DNA of 64,000 nt from Acanthosepion pharaonis (taxonomy: Eukaryota; Mollusca; Cephalopoda; Sepiida; Sepiidae). Positions 31,068 through 42,009 of this stretch are shown in pieces. The stretch spans positions 484,501 through 548,500 of the forward strand of contig CAHIKZ030005499.1 in the NCBI GenBank assembly GCA_903632075.3. Reading direction: 5' to 3'. The notes under the pieces were generated by a model. That model was not told the origin of the DNA and searched no databases. It saw only the letters and a program-made list of their open reading frames with translations. How positions within the stretch are numbered: position 1 is the first letter of the stretch; every line of letters starts with the position of its first letter. The translations under genes were made by a program, and so were the position numbers.

Positions 31068-31165
31068 TATAAGTGGATATTGATGTCCGATTGCGTTTAG
31101 CATGAAACAGACTGTCGCCTCTGTGTGTTGACTTCAATATCCACTTTTATATTTACATATTTATC
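31068..31165. repeat. H1 hairpin, collapsed copy
   Basis: AAGTGGATATTGATGTC is followed by TTTAGCATGAAACAGACTGT, CGCC, TGTGTTGACTTCAATATCCA and CTTTTATATTTACATA. The outer arms still pair, but most of the left arm's inner part is deleted compared with 62999-63131. Confidence 0.75.
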
Positions 31166-31264
31166 ATTTATAAAATTGCACGCTCTTGCCAGAGGAACGC
31201 CATCTCTTCATTGATCACCGCACGATAATGTGCACGTAAATGACTCTTCTGCCCAGAATCAGGA

Positions 31265-31546
31265 TTGCATGATCGTCTGCAGATGTGGCGCAACTTCCAA
31301 CTCGTTAGGTATGTATACGCTGTACGTCTTCGTCGTCACGGGACTTTTGAAGAGATATCTGCAGAAAAAAAGATTGCAGCAGCATCTGCTTATGCCACCC
31401 ACACATATTACCCTGTAAGTATCCACGCCCAGATTCTAATGACAAGAAAGAGAAAGATGGTGTGCAGGGTTTTTTTCCGGATGTCTTTCTCACCTAAGGA
31501 AGTTAAATGGCCTGTGACACCGGAGAGGAGTTCATCCAACACTTGA
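31265..31546 (+). other. Protein-like 93-codon frame, unrecognised
   Basis: From the internal ATG at 31283 the frame reads MWRNFQLVRYVYAVRLRRHG, then an acidic/basic FEEISAEKK block and an alanine-rich AAASAYATHTYYP block. A GTAAGTATCC splice-donor-like site lies at about 31411, and an AG precedes the ATG (CTGCAGATGTGG). Codon use and residue mix look more protein-like than surrounding frames. No family recognised. Could be an exon or part of a retroelement protein. Confidence 0.35.
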
Positions 31547-31689
31547 CAGTTTCTTTGAAAATTTCTGGGTAACTACCTACCTTCCACATCAGAAAAAGCC
31601 CGGTGGAAGAACCGGTTTAAGCGCCGATAACACGACCATGCGGCAGGTAGTACTGAGTTATATAGTACCAGTAATACCAATAGAATAAC

Positions 31690-31830
31690 CTTCTCTCTAT
31701 CTCCCTTATATTTGTGTGTGTGTGTGTTTCTTCTTTAGGATTGGGTTTCCTGTTCTTTCTAAAGTTTTCTAATTTTTTTCATTACCAGTAGACCCTCGCA
31801 TCTTAGTGATAGTGTAGCTTTGTTTATACG
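31690..31830 (+). mobile_element. LINE-B 3' UTR fragment
   Basis: GGATTGGGTTTCCTGTTC, TTCTAAAGTTTTCT and CATCTTAGTGATAGTG match the LINE-B end at 49905-49980. A (TG)n run lies at 31714-31727. Confidence 0.6.
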
Positions 31831-31834
31831 AATA

Positions 31835-32178
<344 letters not shown>

Positions 32179-32180
<2 letters not shown>

Positions 32181-33045
32181 TAAACATGTCAATAACTGAG
32201 TTACCTCCCTTGACGTTTACATAATAAAATTTAAAAATCGTATCGTACATAACTATAGCGTTTTTACTTCACAAGTAAAAATTTAATTTTCAGATGACCA
32301 CAACAATTTTTTGTCTTAGATTAAACAACATCCTGATAATGACATTGTGGTAATGTGGAAAGTACTCGGAATAAATGAATATGCATCAACATCGTAATTT
32401 TTTTCTTCCTTTAATAAGGATACTAAGAAGCATTTTCATAATTGAGGATCCTATTAAAAATAAGTAGACAAAAGTTGTCTAAATTATTTAATGAGACATG
32501 TCTTAATGAAAACATGCTGCCAAAATACACTATTGTCGGGTTATCTCCTCCTAATTTTCGAAACTGCTAATAGGAGACGCTCTCAGGACTATAAATATTT
32601 TTCTCTCTCTTCTCACCTTTTCCGCTTACTCGACAACATGTTAATTTTTCGGGGAACGCGTTCCCTTTGGGCAAACGCATGAACAATACATACATAAACA
32701 CACACGTACATACGCACATTTACCCATTACACATACTTTAGACCATTAGGCTTTCACATTCATTTGACGCACACATCTTTGTCGTTGTCACTTGTAGCCA
32801 TTTGTTGTTAATACATTATCATTTGTTTGTACATATATATTGGTTCTTTACGCGGACTCATATTCCGAGTCTGCCATGTTTGTTGTGGGTATTTCAGGAG
32901 ACACGTGTTTATTTCTCAACCGAAACACTGACGTTACTAACGGCCGCAACAATATATATATATATATTTCAGAGGTTATTTTTAGTGGATACCTGTACTT
33001 TTTTTCGTCTAACAGCCCGCTTGGCTTTGAGACTTTTCGTTGCCG
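32179..33045. other. Unannotated; open frames at 32802-33055
   Basis: Two overlapping frames at 32802-33055 span a small TA run, so they are not credible as intact genes. One, however, contains the text DSYSESAMFVVGISGDTC before it. No family recognised. Confidence 0.35.
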
Positions 33046-33049
33046 ATTG

Positions 33050-33130
33050 ATGTAAAGGACGCCGAATCAAATGGTGGTTCCTCCTACCAAGAGAGGCGCA
33101 GGTTCAAATCCTGCCGGAGAGCATATTTTA
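33050..33130 (+). mobile_element. SINE-3 copy, tRNA-like
   Basis: GCGCAGGTTCAAATCCTGCC is a good box B, followed by GGAGAGCATATTTTATTTTA as in the other SINE-3 copies. The box A region (CCGAATCAAATGGTGG) is degraded. Confidence 0.55.
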
Positions 33131-33259
33131 TTTTAGAGCTTTTCTCGAATGCGCAAGCCAGTAGAATAAATACATTATTTTTTATATATATATATATATA
33201 ATAAAAAAAACGAGACAACCTATTCAAACACGGGTATTCACTAAAAATAACGTTTGAAG

Positions 33260-33261
<2 letters not shown>

Positions 33262-33336
<75 letters not shown>
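33262..33336. repeat. (TA)n(TG)n compound array
   Basis: About 26 TA units followed by about 10 TG units. Confidence 0.96.
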
Positions 33337-33472
33337 GCAACATTACTTTAAACATCTTTATATGACAAAAAAAATAATTTTTATTTAGTCTTTCCAGGGT
33401 TGTTACATTTTTCCGGTTAGTGGGAATAAGGTGTGCCAAAATTGTCTATACTGTCCCAAGCACTTTCGGCCG

Positions 33473-33474
<2 letters not shown>

Positions 33475-33517
<43 letters not shown>

Positions 33518-33520
33518 ATA
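33475..33520. repeat. (TA)n(TG)n compound array
   Basis: About 15 TA units followed by about 6 TG units, the same order as at 33262. Confidence 0.95.
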
Positions 33521-34005
33521 CAAACTATTTGGTCCTTGTGAAAATTGATGACAAACAGAGTTAGAGAAAGAGTGTTTTCCCTTCCATTGCTTGGATAGTA
33601 GTTATGAGAGAGTACTTTGCTCATCAACTCATTTTTTAAAAATTTATTTGCAGTCGTCATGGAATACCAGTGATGGGACATTGTGCTATTTGGCGCTAGA
33701 ACAACGTCAACAGAAGAGACTTTCCTAAAGAGCCTCATGTCGGATACTGATTAGACTTGTGAAAATTCAATATAATCTTGTACTCTAAATAGCTTTTTCT
33801 GCGTTTGTCATAGTATAACTCAAGAAAGGATAAAGCTATGATTACTAATGGGACCCTGGAGCATGTTTTAAACATATGTCTAAAGATCTTCTTACATTTT
33901 TCGCAAGAGTTTCGATTTACAGTGTAAGTATGTTAAACTAGACTGTACCCGTCATATTAACTAAACTGATGCGTTATCTGTTTTGCTGCTATTGTTTTTA
34001 AACCA
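33521..34005. other. Unannotated stretch
   Basis: No recognised gene or repeat. Confidence 0.5.
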
Positions 34006-34009
34006 TATC

Positions 34010-34140
34010 ACCCCATGCAAGGCAATAAAGCCATTCAAATGAAAGGGATTACCTAGTGAGAATTAAAGAGAAACATTATTAGGGAGAGAGAATAATAGAA
34101 GATTAATGAGGAAAACAGAAGATAACGGTTGAACTGGGAA
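34010..34140 (-). mobile_element. LINE-A 3' UTR fragment
   Basis: Antisense CACCCCATGCAAGGCAATAAAGCC, then TAGTGAGAATTAAAGAGA and GAAGATAACGGTTGA, as in other antisense LINE-A ends. Confidence 0.7.
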
Positions 34141-34154
34141 ATGATCAAATTTGT

Positions 34155-34925
34155 TTAGCGGCATATCAACACCTTATGGGTCATTTAATTTTGAAATTTA
34201 ATTTTGGGATGGATCAGTATTAGTTTCTTTTACAAAAATATATTGCTGGTAATTTTTTTATTCTTGTTTTTTACAAAAAGGTATTGCTGGTAATATTTTT
34301 TCTTTCCAGAAATGTCTATATTTCTGAGATGATATATTGTAATTATTTACATTGTGCGGACTGTGTCCTCATCTTTATTGTCATGTTCACGACGTTTCGG
34401 TCGTTGTACGCTCCGGCCTTCTTCAGGTGATTGGAATTTTGAACTGAGCCCTTTATTTCGTCCGCCGGGGTAGATTGTACTAGTTCCACGTGCCATGCCT
34501 CTTTCAAATCTCCAAGGTTTTATCACTGTCGTAGCCCGGTATTGAACTCACAACTCTTTGGGTCAAACAACGCTTTTATCTACTGGGCCATGTGTCCTTG
34601 AGCGTTGGTTGGATCCAGTGGTCCAAAGAGTTGTGAGTTCAATACTGGGCTACGGCAGTAGTAAACATAAACTTGGAGAGTTGAGTTAAAGGGTGATAGC
34701 CGACACATCCGGAAGAGGCATGGCACGTGGAACGAGAAAATCTATCTCGGTGGATGAAATTTAGTTAAAAATTCCAATCATCTGAAGAAGGCCGGAGTGT
34801 ACAACGGCCGAAACGTCGAGAAATGTATTGCAGGTAATTTTTTTTTTTTTACCATGAAAATGTATTGCTACTATTTTTACTATAAATAATATTTTTATAT
34901 ACTTTCGTAGTGTTTTGACCCCAAC
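34155..34925 (-). mobile_element. Element D copy, split by a 503-bp insertion
   Basis: The antisense tail AGCGGCATATCAACACCTTA and GGTATTGCTGGTAATATTT units run to 34315. They resume at 34827 with ATTGCAGGTAATTTTT and the GTAGTGTTTTGACCCC block. The D sequence is continuous across the gap once the insert and one AGAAATGT are removed. Confidence 0.78.
34316..34818. mobile_element. Inverted tRNA-headed element with hammerhead-like tails
   Basis: Flanked by perfect 8-bp duplications AGAAATGT (34308-34315 and 34819-34826). Two diverged copies face head to head near 34600. Each has a tRNA-like block (GAGTTGTGAGTTCAATAC(C/T)GGGCTAC), a body with AAGAGGCATGGCACGTGGAA, and a tail ATCA(C/T)CTGAAGAAGGCCGGAG…GACCGAAACGTC or GGCCGAAACGTC. 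The left copy carries about 70 further bases after the tail. The tail has the CUGAnGA…GAAAC order of a hammerhead ribozyme core with a GC stem between, but one extra A. Confidence 0.8.
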
Positions 34926-34990
34926 ACAGTTGTTTCAAGTTTCCTCTTCATATGTGAAGAGATTTTCCAGCATTCACTGCCATAAAGAAG
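34925..34990 (-). mobile_element. BovB-like fragment
   Basis: TTTCCTCTTCATATGTGAAG…TCCAGCATTCACTGCC is antisense to the CWTLSxxMKK segment, as at 2855-2890. Confidence 0.5.
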
Positions 34991-35280
34991 GATCGAAATT
35001 TAAAAAAAAATGAAATGAAAAGTGGGTGAATATAATATTTGTTTTGAAATTCCACCCTACAGCTATTTAAATTAATGTTCTCCAAGAATTCATTATAGTG
35101 ATTATTTTCACATCTATGAAACCTTATCGTTGCCAAAGGCCCCATTTAGATTTCCCGCACTAACCAGTCTAATATTATGTCCAGGGAGCAGGTTTTCAGC
35201 CCGTACGAGAAATAAAAGCTCCCTGAAGAGAAGATTAGAAAACTCAGGGGACCGGCTGTCATTAGATCTGCAATGAAATG
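34991..35280. other. Unannotated stretch
   Basis: No recognised feature. GC content rises from about 35190. Confidence 0.45.
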
Positions 35281-35284
35281 CACC

Positions 35285-35540
35285 AGGTGGAATTTTCAGA
35301 GCGCCCACGTCGCTACCGAATGTAACGCAAGGTCGAGGTTTGAAGGGGGTTTACTAATAATACCGGGGAAAAACTGCTTAAGCCCCCATCGGCACTTGCA
35401 CTTTTGGGGACATCTCAAGCGCTGGTTAATGACCATAGTCCCCTCCCGAAAAGGGAGGTACTGCTTGGAGGAATGGTCCTTCCCAACCCTTGGGTCATGA
35501 ACTAATATTAATTCCAGCTTTCCAGGCAGAAACCCGGGAA
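35285..35540 (-). repeat. R1, unclassified GC-richer interspersed repeat
   Basis: The minus strand is collinear with the + strand of 42895-43155: CTCCAAGCAGTACCTCCC against CTCCAGGCAGTACCTACC, CCAGCGCTTGAGATGTCCCC against CCAGCGCCTGAGACGTTCCC, AAGTGCCGATGGGGGCTTAA against AAGTGCCGAGGAAGCTTGGA, and CATTCGGTAGCGACGTGG against CATTCAGTAGCAACGTAG. The overlapping frames seen on both strands are not conserved between copies, so it is probably non-coding. Confidence 0.78.
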
Positions 35541-35689
35541 GTACAGTGAAATCCATCAGATACTAAAAATGAAAATTTATATATAAATCACTAATAAATA
35601 ATGCAGAGGAGAGTGTTGGTGTATATAAAAAAACTTGCTGTCACTTGACACACTTCGGGCTTCCCGTGAAACAATGACTTCTTTTACGT
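35541..35689. other. Short unannotated gap
   Basis: No feature recognised. Confidence 0.4.
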
Positions 35690-36010
35690 GCCGAATTCCT
35701 TGAGGACGTCGATGGTCATGGCTCTCCACAACTTCACATCCTTCGTAGCTCCAAATAACGTTTTAATATCCCTTCAAGTCCCTGTTCCGCCATCCATTTA
35801 CACAAGCTCTGATATATCTTGTGAGTGTCAAATTCTCCATGGCATTTCTCCTCATTACGTGTCTTAGAAATTTCAAATGTATCTTTTCGGATTCGAAGTA
35901 CAACAGTCCTTATTGTTACCATTTTCCTTAAGACTTCCTTGTTACTCACATGTTCAGTCCATGGTATTCTCAGCATACTTCTTTATAACTACATCTATTG
36001 CTTAAAATCT
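35690..36010 (-). mobile_element. BovB/RTE-like C-terminal fragment
   Basis: The minus frame 35976-35734 opens with MLRIPWTEHVSNKEVLRKM, the conserved region after the RT domain of RTE-BovB, and later carries FDTHKIYQSLCKWM. The internal GHIxR part is degraded. 36000-36045 continues antisense CTTCTTCATCTGTG. Truncated at both ends. Confidence 0.8.
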
Positions 36011-36127
36011 CTTCTTCATCTGTGAAAAAAAATTATCCAACATTCATTTATAGGAAGGTTGATATTAAATAGATGTGGGGGGCTAGAATGTAACATGTAC
36101 AGATAACGATAATGACGCTATGAATAT

Positions 36128-36750
36128 TGTTGTAACCTAGGGAAGGTTACTGAATAGAATAATCACGCGAAAGTTGGTAATGAACGATAATACTTAGGAC
36201 AAGAACAACGCATATAAGATTCGCCAGCGGCGCGTAGAAGTAGTAATCAACAGCTACAAGTGAGTCAAGTGAGTTCCACAATGAATCTCCAACTGCAGGA
36301 GGCAGTTGGAGTTTGGTTGAATTTAATGTGAGGCATCCGAGCCCGTAGACTCGGTCAAAAATTCCCCATAGACCCTGTATAATACGGGGTCGGGTAGCTG
36401 TTTCCCGAGACGAGACTCTGCTCTTCGACATAGCTTCGTCTAAGGACCCTCTCTGTCCGAAGGTAAAGAGTTTGACCAGCACAGCTGGAGACGAATCTCC
36501 AACTGCACGATATCTACCAACCGCCTCACGCAGTCAGATGTGGCACAAGGCCGAATTTAATGTGGGGTATCCGATTCTGTAGGCTCGACCAAAAATTCCC
36601 CCGTAGACCCCGTATAATACGGGGTCGGGTAGCTGTTTCCCGAGACGAGACCCTGCTCTTCGACATAGCCTCGTCTGGGGATCCTCTCTGCCCGGAGGCA
36701 GAGAGTTTGACCAGCACAGCTGGAGACAAATCTCCAACTGCAGAGCAACA
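36128..36750 (-). repeat. Possible solo LTR with internal duplicated module
   Basis: The block begins TGTTG and ends CAACA on either strand, as LTRs do. A 188-bp module (GAATTTAATGTG…TACGGGGTCGGGTAGCTGTT…CAGCTGGAGAC) occurs at 36319-36506 and 36553-36741, about 235 bases apart. A near-palindrome GTATAATACGGGGTC sits in each. No target duplication was found at the borders, so the LTR reading is tentative. Confidence 0.4.
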
Positions 36751-37565
36751 TACAGAATTTACTACTGTATTTATGTGAATGTGGACATACCCTTTATCGT
36801 ACATAGGTATGCTACAACATATATCAGGGACGTACCGTCTAGGTAGGCAGTGCCTATTCTGAATAAAATACATCAGTAGGTGCATTCTTCGTCTGTGGCA
36901 CAATATACACGTAATCCAACAAAATTATGAAGGTTACTCTGATTATTGTGCATATAATAGTTTTATTTTAATATTTTATTTTTTTGTAGATTTACTACAC
37001 AAAGGTAACAAATCTGTCTACCCAGAGTAATTATTGACGGCACGTGTCTCAGATATATATGATTTGTCGATTTCAAATAAGAAGTGTCTGCTATAATAAT
37101 GTTTGAATTAATAAAAATGTGGAATTAAAAATAAATTCGTTAATTCCTTAGAAAATGCTTGGCTTACGTTTCGGATGTGAAACTAAGCAGATAAGGTCTC
37201 TAGAGAAATATAATCTGAGTGAAGGGGATGCAAAAATAAAATGAAATAATCATAGCGTCACGCTAGATAATTTCAGACTTCCAGCTGCCCAAGACCACCA
37301 TGATGTAGACAAAGGAATTCTAACTATCACACAGACACCACATTGGTTCTTGATAATAACTTGAATGGCCGAAAGTATTTTAACAAACTATAAAAAAAAA
37401 AAAAATATGAATTTCGGTCAGCTTATTCAGAACTTCGAGCACAATACCCAACACCTTATTCGAAAACTGGAAAGATATAATAATAAACAAAAAATAACCA
37501 GCCCTTATCGATTCTTTTGAATTAAACTTATTTGGATGAATACTTGCCGGCTATATATACCTTAT
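36751..37565. other. Unannotated AT-rich DNA
   Basis: No recognised gene or element. Confidence 0.5.
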
Positions 37566-37570
37566 TCCTA

Positions 37571-37698
37571 TATAAATGAACATTGAAGTCAACACTCAGA
37601 GGGTATAGGCTGTTTCATGCTAGACGCAATTGTCAGGCCGCGTCTTGCAGGAAACAGCCTGTACCCTCTGAGTGTTGACCTCAATGTTCACTTTTATA
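37571..37698. repeat. H1 hairpin, complete
   Basis: The left arm TATAAATGAACATTGAAGTC…CTCAGAGGGTATAGGCTGTT…CATGCTAGACG pairs with the right arm CGTCTTGCAGGAAACAGCCTG…CCTCTGAGTGTTGACC…CAATGTTCACTTTTATA. The right flank CAGCACTTTATCCCATAAAT also follows the H1 copy at 63131. Confidence 0.9.
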
Positions 37699-37884
37699 TT
37701 TACATACGCGCTATATTCAGCACTTTATCCCATAAATACAGCACACCTTAAAGCTACATTTAAGAAATATAAAAATAAACCCTCTCTAAACTCGACCATG
37801 TCTCTCACACCACTCCTCGCTACCTTCTCTGTTAAATTACATAAACTTAATACTACCCGTCAAAAGTGTAAATTTTCATTTCAT

Positions 37885-38075
37885 TTTTCGTTTCACCTTT
37901 TGAAAGTGATGTCTGAGGATCCAGGGTACTTTAAAAGGTCTCTGGTGAAATAAACTATTATAATGGAGTCTTAAAGTGGTCTGTTTTTCTTTCAACTATT
38001 AGCTCTGAATTTACATTGAGCTCTCAGGATTTCATCCTCCTTGGGACTATTCATACGGATTACCAAGTTTTTCAT
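37885..38075 (+). repeat. H3 single right arm
   Basis: GGTCTCTGGTGAAATAAACT, TATAATGGAGTCTTAAAGTGG, TTGAGCTCTCAGGATTTCATC and CATACGGATTACCAAGTTTTT match the H3 right arm, and restore the GAGCTCTCAGG part missing from the foldback at 30098. Runs into a TA array. Confidence 0.82.
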
Positions 38076-38076
38076 T

Positions 38077-38077
38077 A

Positions 38078-38116
<39 letters not shown>
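38077..38116. repeat. (TA)n array between H3 arm and HeliN
   Basis: About 19 TA units. Confidence 0.96.
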
Positions 38117-38117
<1 letters not shown>

Positions 38118-38118
<1 letters not shown>

Positions 38119-38790
38119 TAGCAGTAGAGCCCGGCGTTGCCCAGGGATGTAACAGTAAAAGATAGATCAAGTATCGACCATCATGAAGACTGAAAAATAA
38201 AATTGACAAAGATTATTGTTTAAGGTTGACGGACACACATGTCTTAATTAGTTTTTTTTTTTTTTTTTTTACGAATTGGTCAAACCCAAACAAAAACATT
38301 GTTTTCAATCGTTATGAGTCTACCGATTGAATAGAATTTTATTATAAACAATTGTCTAGTAAATAGAATTTTTAAAGCATTCTGAATGTAAAAATAAAGG
38401 AAAAAGTGTGCAAGACAATAAGAAGCACTACCTGCCAAAAAAAAGTGATGTTTTGTTGAAATCGGTTGAAAAATGTAGGAAATCCGATCCCATATATAAA
38501 CACACACACACACACACACACAACCTTGGTTTTATAATAAATATAACTCAATATAAGTTATCCCCCTTTCATTCTGGTGACAGAATCGTGTTTTATCGTG
38601 TTTTCAAATTGATTTCGTGCAAAAACAATTGTATTTTCCAATTTTTGGCGCTGTCAGAACCACCGCAAGGTAATTTTATGTAGTCCTGTGAAGTTTTGTT
38701 GAAATCGGTTGAAAAATGTAGGAAATCTGATCCAGTATATAAACGTACAGACACACACACACAATCTGTGTTTTATAATAAGTAAGATAA
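38118..38790 (+). mobile_element. HeliN-type element with duplicated 3' end
   Basis: Starts ACTAGCAGTAGAGCCCGGCG and TTGCCCAGGG (a short GC hairpin). The 3' end, TTTTGTTGAAATCGGTTGAA, AAATGTAGGAAATC and an (AC)n run followed by TTTTATAATAA, is present twice (about 38447-38540 and 38691-38785). Similar CTAGCAG…GCGTTGCCCG starts open the copies at 54540 and 59272. The layout recalls non-autonomous Helitrons, but this is not proven. Confidence 0.55.
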
Positions 38791-38893
38791 TTTTCTAACA
38801 CTTTATTATTTATAAATAAATAAACGAACAACGAGAAGTGTAATAGAAGGGGAGGAGAAAAGCAAGGGTATTGAAATTGTATCGGAAGGGGTG

Positions 38894-38894
<1 letters not shown>

Positions 38895-38953
<59 letters not shown>
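38895..38953. repeat. (TA)n array
   Basis: About 29 TA units. Confidence 0.97.
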
Positions 38954-38958
<5 letters not shown>

Positions 38959-39750
38959 AGATTTTAAAATTAACCTGAGGTTATATATATTGATATGGGA
39001 TATTTATGACCCATGTAGATTTTCAGGAGAAAATAAATTATTATAATTGTTTTACTTTACCGTGTCCGCTATGCAGCATATAAATATATAAGACATCAGG
39101 TGCATTTTCAAATAATATTATTTTCACGATATGCTGACATTTGGACAGAACTTTTTGATTCTTTCATTTATGGTGATTACCACTTCTTTGCAGATGAAGA
39201 CCATCTCTTTACTTCGTAGCTATTTTGAGTTTTTCATTCAGAATTTCATTATTTCCATCACTTTTAGCCGAGTTAACGTTCTGCTATTGGCCCGTAAGCG
39301 ATTCTTAAGGCCACTGTTACAACGTCTCTTACAAACGTGGCAAACCAAATTTGTCTGTGTTATCTATGTTGGAAACTTGCCTGTTCATCTGTACAATCCT
39401 GCGACGGACTTTGAAACCTTGTCACAAAACTCGCAAAAGTAAGCTGTAGGTCATTCTGGTAGGGTTGCATTCACAGAAGTTTGCACCTGGCCTCTCTGGT
39501 GGGATCTTCAACATGAACTCCAAGAGTTACATTTAACTACATACTTGAAATCTTTTTAGGTTTACATAAGAAAAACAAAAAACTGTTGATGAAACGAATG
39601 GACAAGAGAAAAAGGCCTAAAGCCAAACTTACTTACTCAGTAAAGTAACGTGCTCCAAGCCTAGATTGCATAGACCAGGCAAATAAAATAAATGCTTAAC
39701 AACGTTAAAACCTATGGAAGGATAGCTCTAGTCGCAACCAGAGTTTGACG
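38954..39750. other. Unannotated; 103-codon frame 39131-39442
   Basis: The + frame 39131-39442 is hydrophobic at its start and basic in the middle (LLLARKRFLRPLLQRLLQTW). No family, splice context or repeat partner recognised. Possibly chance or a decayed element. Confidence 0.3.
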
Positions 39751-39754
39751 CGAG

Positions 39755-39759
39755 CGCAT

Positions 39760-39812
<53 letters not shown>
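39755..39812. repeat. (CA)n(TA)n compound array
   Basis: About 9 CA units, then about 18 TA units, then GA units. Confidence 0.95.
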
Positions 39813-39814
<2 letters not shown>

Positions 39815-39915
39815 AGAGAGAGAGCTGATACGTCCTGAAGAGTGGACGGACAGGTCCTCCTACAAAACTATCAGGAGTCAGGATACTGAACGTAACATCA
39901 GTCAACTAAGTGACA

Positions 39916-39916
<1 letters not shown>

Positions 39917-39966
<50 letters not shown>

Positions 39967-39967
39967 T

Positions 39968-40014
<47 letters not shown>

Positions 40015-40027
40015 TATAGATAGATAA
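39917..40027. repeat. (TA)n(GATA)n compound array
   Basis: About 22 TA units followed by GATA units with ATAT breaks to about 40027. Confidence 0.96.
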
Positions 40028-40084
40028 TATTAGTGATAAATATACATACATATGCAAAATATATAAATACCCATACATGTATAT

Positions 40085-40260
40085 TTTTTGAATAAAAATT
40101 CCAAGAGGAAGAATCCAGGTAGAACTCAATGTCCAGGACAGAGTAAGGATATAATAAAAAGGCTTAAACACTAATATTCCAGGGTCATAATTTATTCCAT
40201 TGGAATCGTAAATACGATCCAATTCATCAGACCTAGAAATTCAAAAAGAAAACAGAAAAA
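40085..40260. repeat. H3-like module, diverged
   Basis: AAATTCCAAGAGGAAGAATCC, GAACTCAATGTCCAGGACAG and TAATTTATTCCATTGGAATCG follow the order of the H3 left arm (…CCAAGGAGGAAGAAATCC…GCTCAATGTAAAT…TAATTTATTTCATCAGAGC). Probably a distant family member. Confidence 0.45.
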
Positions 40261-40556
40261 ACAACTCCGGAAATAAAAACAGAATTTAGAGAGAGTGTAA
40301 GTATGAGGAGGAGGGAGATTAAACCTTAACAGAGAGAATTTTAGGAGAGGTGGGTGGAAGGGTTTTAAGTAAGAGAAAAATGAATGCTGTCGGAGATTTT
40401 ATATATATATATTGCATATATTGTATATTAGTGGCATAACTGTTATTGACGCAAAAATTGAATCGAAAGAAAGTTGGAAAAGGCATGGATCTACATCTTC
40501 CCTGAAAGATGGATAAAATAGCAAGACAAACTGGCTCATTCTTTCACTGTCTGTAA
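40261..40556. other. Unannotated stretch
   Basis: No recognised feature beyond a short TA run at 40401-40411. Confidence 0.5.
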
Positions 40557-40778
40557 TATCATGTGGTGTAATGGTTATCGGCTCGGAATGACAACCCTGA
40601 GAGCCGCGTTCGAATCCCAGTAGAGTTACGTTATATTCACTTGGGAATGGTATGAATCTATCTCTTCTGGGTTGAATTGCAGGTCAGGCTGGGTTGGCAA
40701 CTTTCTAACTCGCATCAAAAGATACATGATCGCCCAAGCGTGTATCACGTATGACATTTAATTGACTGACTGAATATC
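40557..40778 (+). mobile_element. SINE-1 with internal deletion
   Basis: TGTGGTGTAATGGTTATCGG and GCGTTCGAATCCCAGTAG form boxes A and B. The body is shortened. The tail AGATACATGATCGCCCAAGC and CACGTATGACATTTAATTG is present. Confidence 0.78.
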
Positions 40779-41184
40779 TTGTGAAAGATTTTACAGTGGA
40801 TTGAAGTTGTTACGCAGTTGTTGATATTAAGAAAAGCATTTAATACATATCCGCCTGACGCCTTTTCTCTCTCTCTTCCACATGTCTAAACTTTAATTGC
40901 GGTGAAAATGTTTATTGAAAATGTTGGAAATTTTCTATGTTTTCATCTAAAATCAAAAACACGAGCTTCCGGCAAAATATCCAAATATATGGAAAAAATA
41001 AATAGGACTTTAGTTTTATATTGGCACTAGAAGGGAAACGGTTAACAAATTGTACTTTAAAGACAGTCAGTCTCATTACGTTGTGACACAGGAAATTCTG
41101 ACGGTCGGGAAGAAATGAAACATGAATAGAGAGTAACCTTTCGTTTTTAGCCCCAGCAGAATTTAAATACTAGAATTTAGTAAG
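40779..41184. other. Unannotated stretch
   Basis: No recognised feature. Confidence 0.5.
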
Positions 41185-41875
41185 GTTCAACCGTTACAAG
41201 GCCAAGGAGGCACTCGAGGTAGAGGGTTACATTAGGGTTGCAATTTGTGCGGATAGGAGTGATAGCTAACGGTTACTCCTAGCCTTAAACAGGTTAATAT
41301 TGTATAAATCGGGGATACATCCCATTGGGAGCCGGTTCCACTGAGTAGTGGTTAGCGGGAAGAAGCTGTCCGAGTGGAACTTACCAATAGAATACGGAAG
41401 GAATGTTGTCGGTTTGTAAGTGGCAGGGCGTGTCGCGTAAGTGTTTGAATTGGCGGGACCAGGGAATGTAGTTCATCTGAGCACTTTCCATCGAAGTAAT
41501 GATAGATCAGCGAGAGACTTGTCGCATCCCCCCCCCCGTGTGGAAGAAAGTGGAGAATAATTCGTCACCCATATGGTCTCGTAGACGCTTTTAGATTAAA
41601 AGCTGGAGAGTGAGGTCTGGGCAACTCCCGGCCAAATATGACAACAGTACTCCATTTTTGCCCGACTTGGTTCTTGTAAAGGTAGAGGAGAGCAGGAGGA
41701 GCCAGATACTACAGCGGTACAAGGAGCCGGACATTTTACCTGCATCCTTAGCAATGGCGCGTATGTACGAGTTCCACTTGAAGTCAGGTGCAAGTTTGAG
41801 GCCCAATAGTCTTTCATTGTTGAAGTTATCTCTAACATTTTTAGTCGAGATTTTGTACAATTTCGCAAACTAATC
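41185..41875 (-). mobile_element. LINE-B reverse transcriptase remnant
   Basis: Two minus frames overlap across 41868-41591. One encodes LLGLKLAPDFKW and AIAKDAGKMSGSLYR, the region after the RT palm of CR1/Jockey-type LINEs. The other carries the downstream MEYCCHIWPGVAQTSL. A frameshift therefore separates them. Further on (41500-41200) CSDELHSLVPP and a TTTQWNRLP-like block follow. Ends with antisense of CCTCTACCTCGAGTG. Confidence 0.85.
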
Positions 41876-42009
41876 GATAGAATTTGAATAAACTGATTTG
41901 TTTGGAAAAATATTACGTCGCGGTTTAATAATTTCTTTATTTTAGTTTCATAGGACGTTGTTTTCTTGAAACAATATTTATATTAAGAATATTTCTTTTT
42001 TTTTTTTTC

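Noticed and set aside
35273..35556. Opposing open frames in R1
   Set aside because: The second R1 copy at 42895-43155 does not preserve either frame.
36526..36903. 125-codon minus frame
   Set aside because: It lies over the duplicated LTR-like module and three other frames are also open there; this reflects composition and duplication, not coding.
39131..39442. 103-codon frame as a membrane protein
   Set aside because: Hydrophobic start, but no homologue recognised, no splice or promoter context, and such lengths arise by chance in T-rich DNA.
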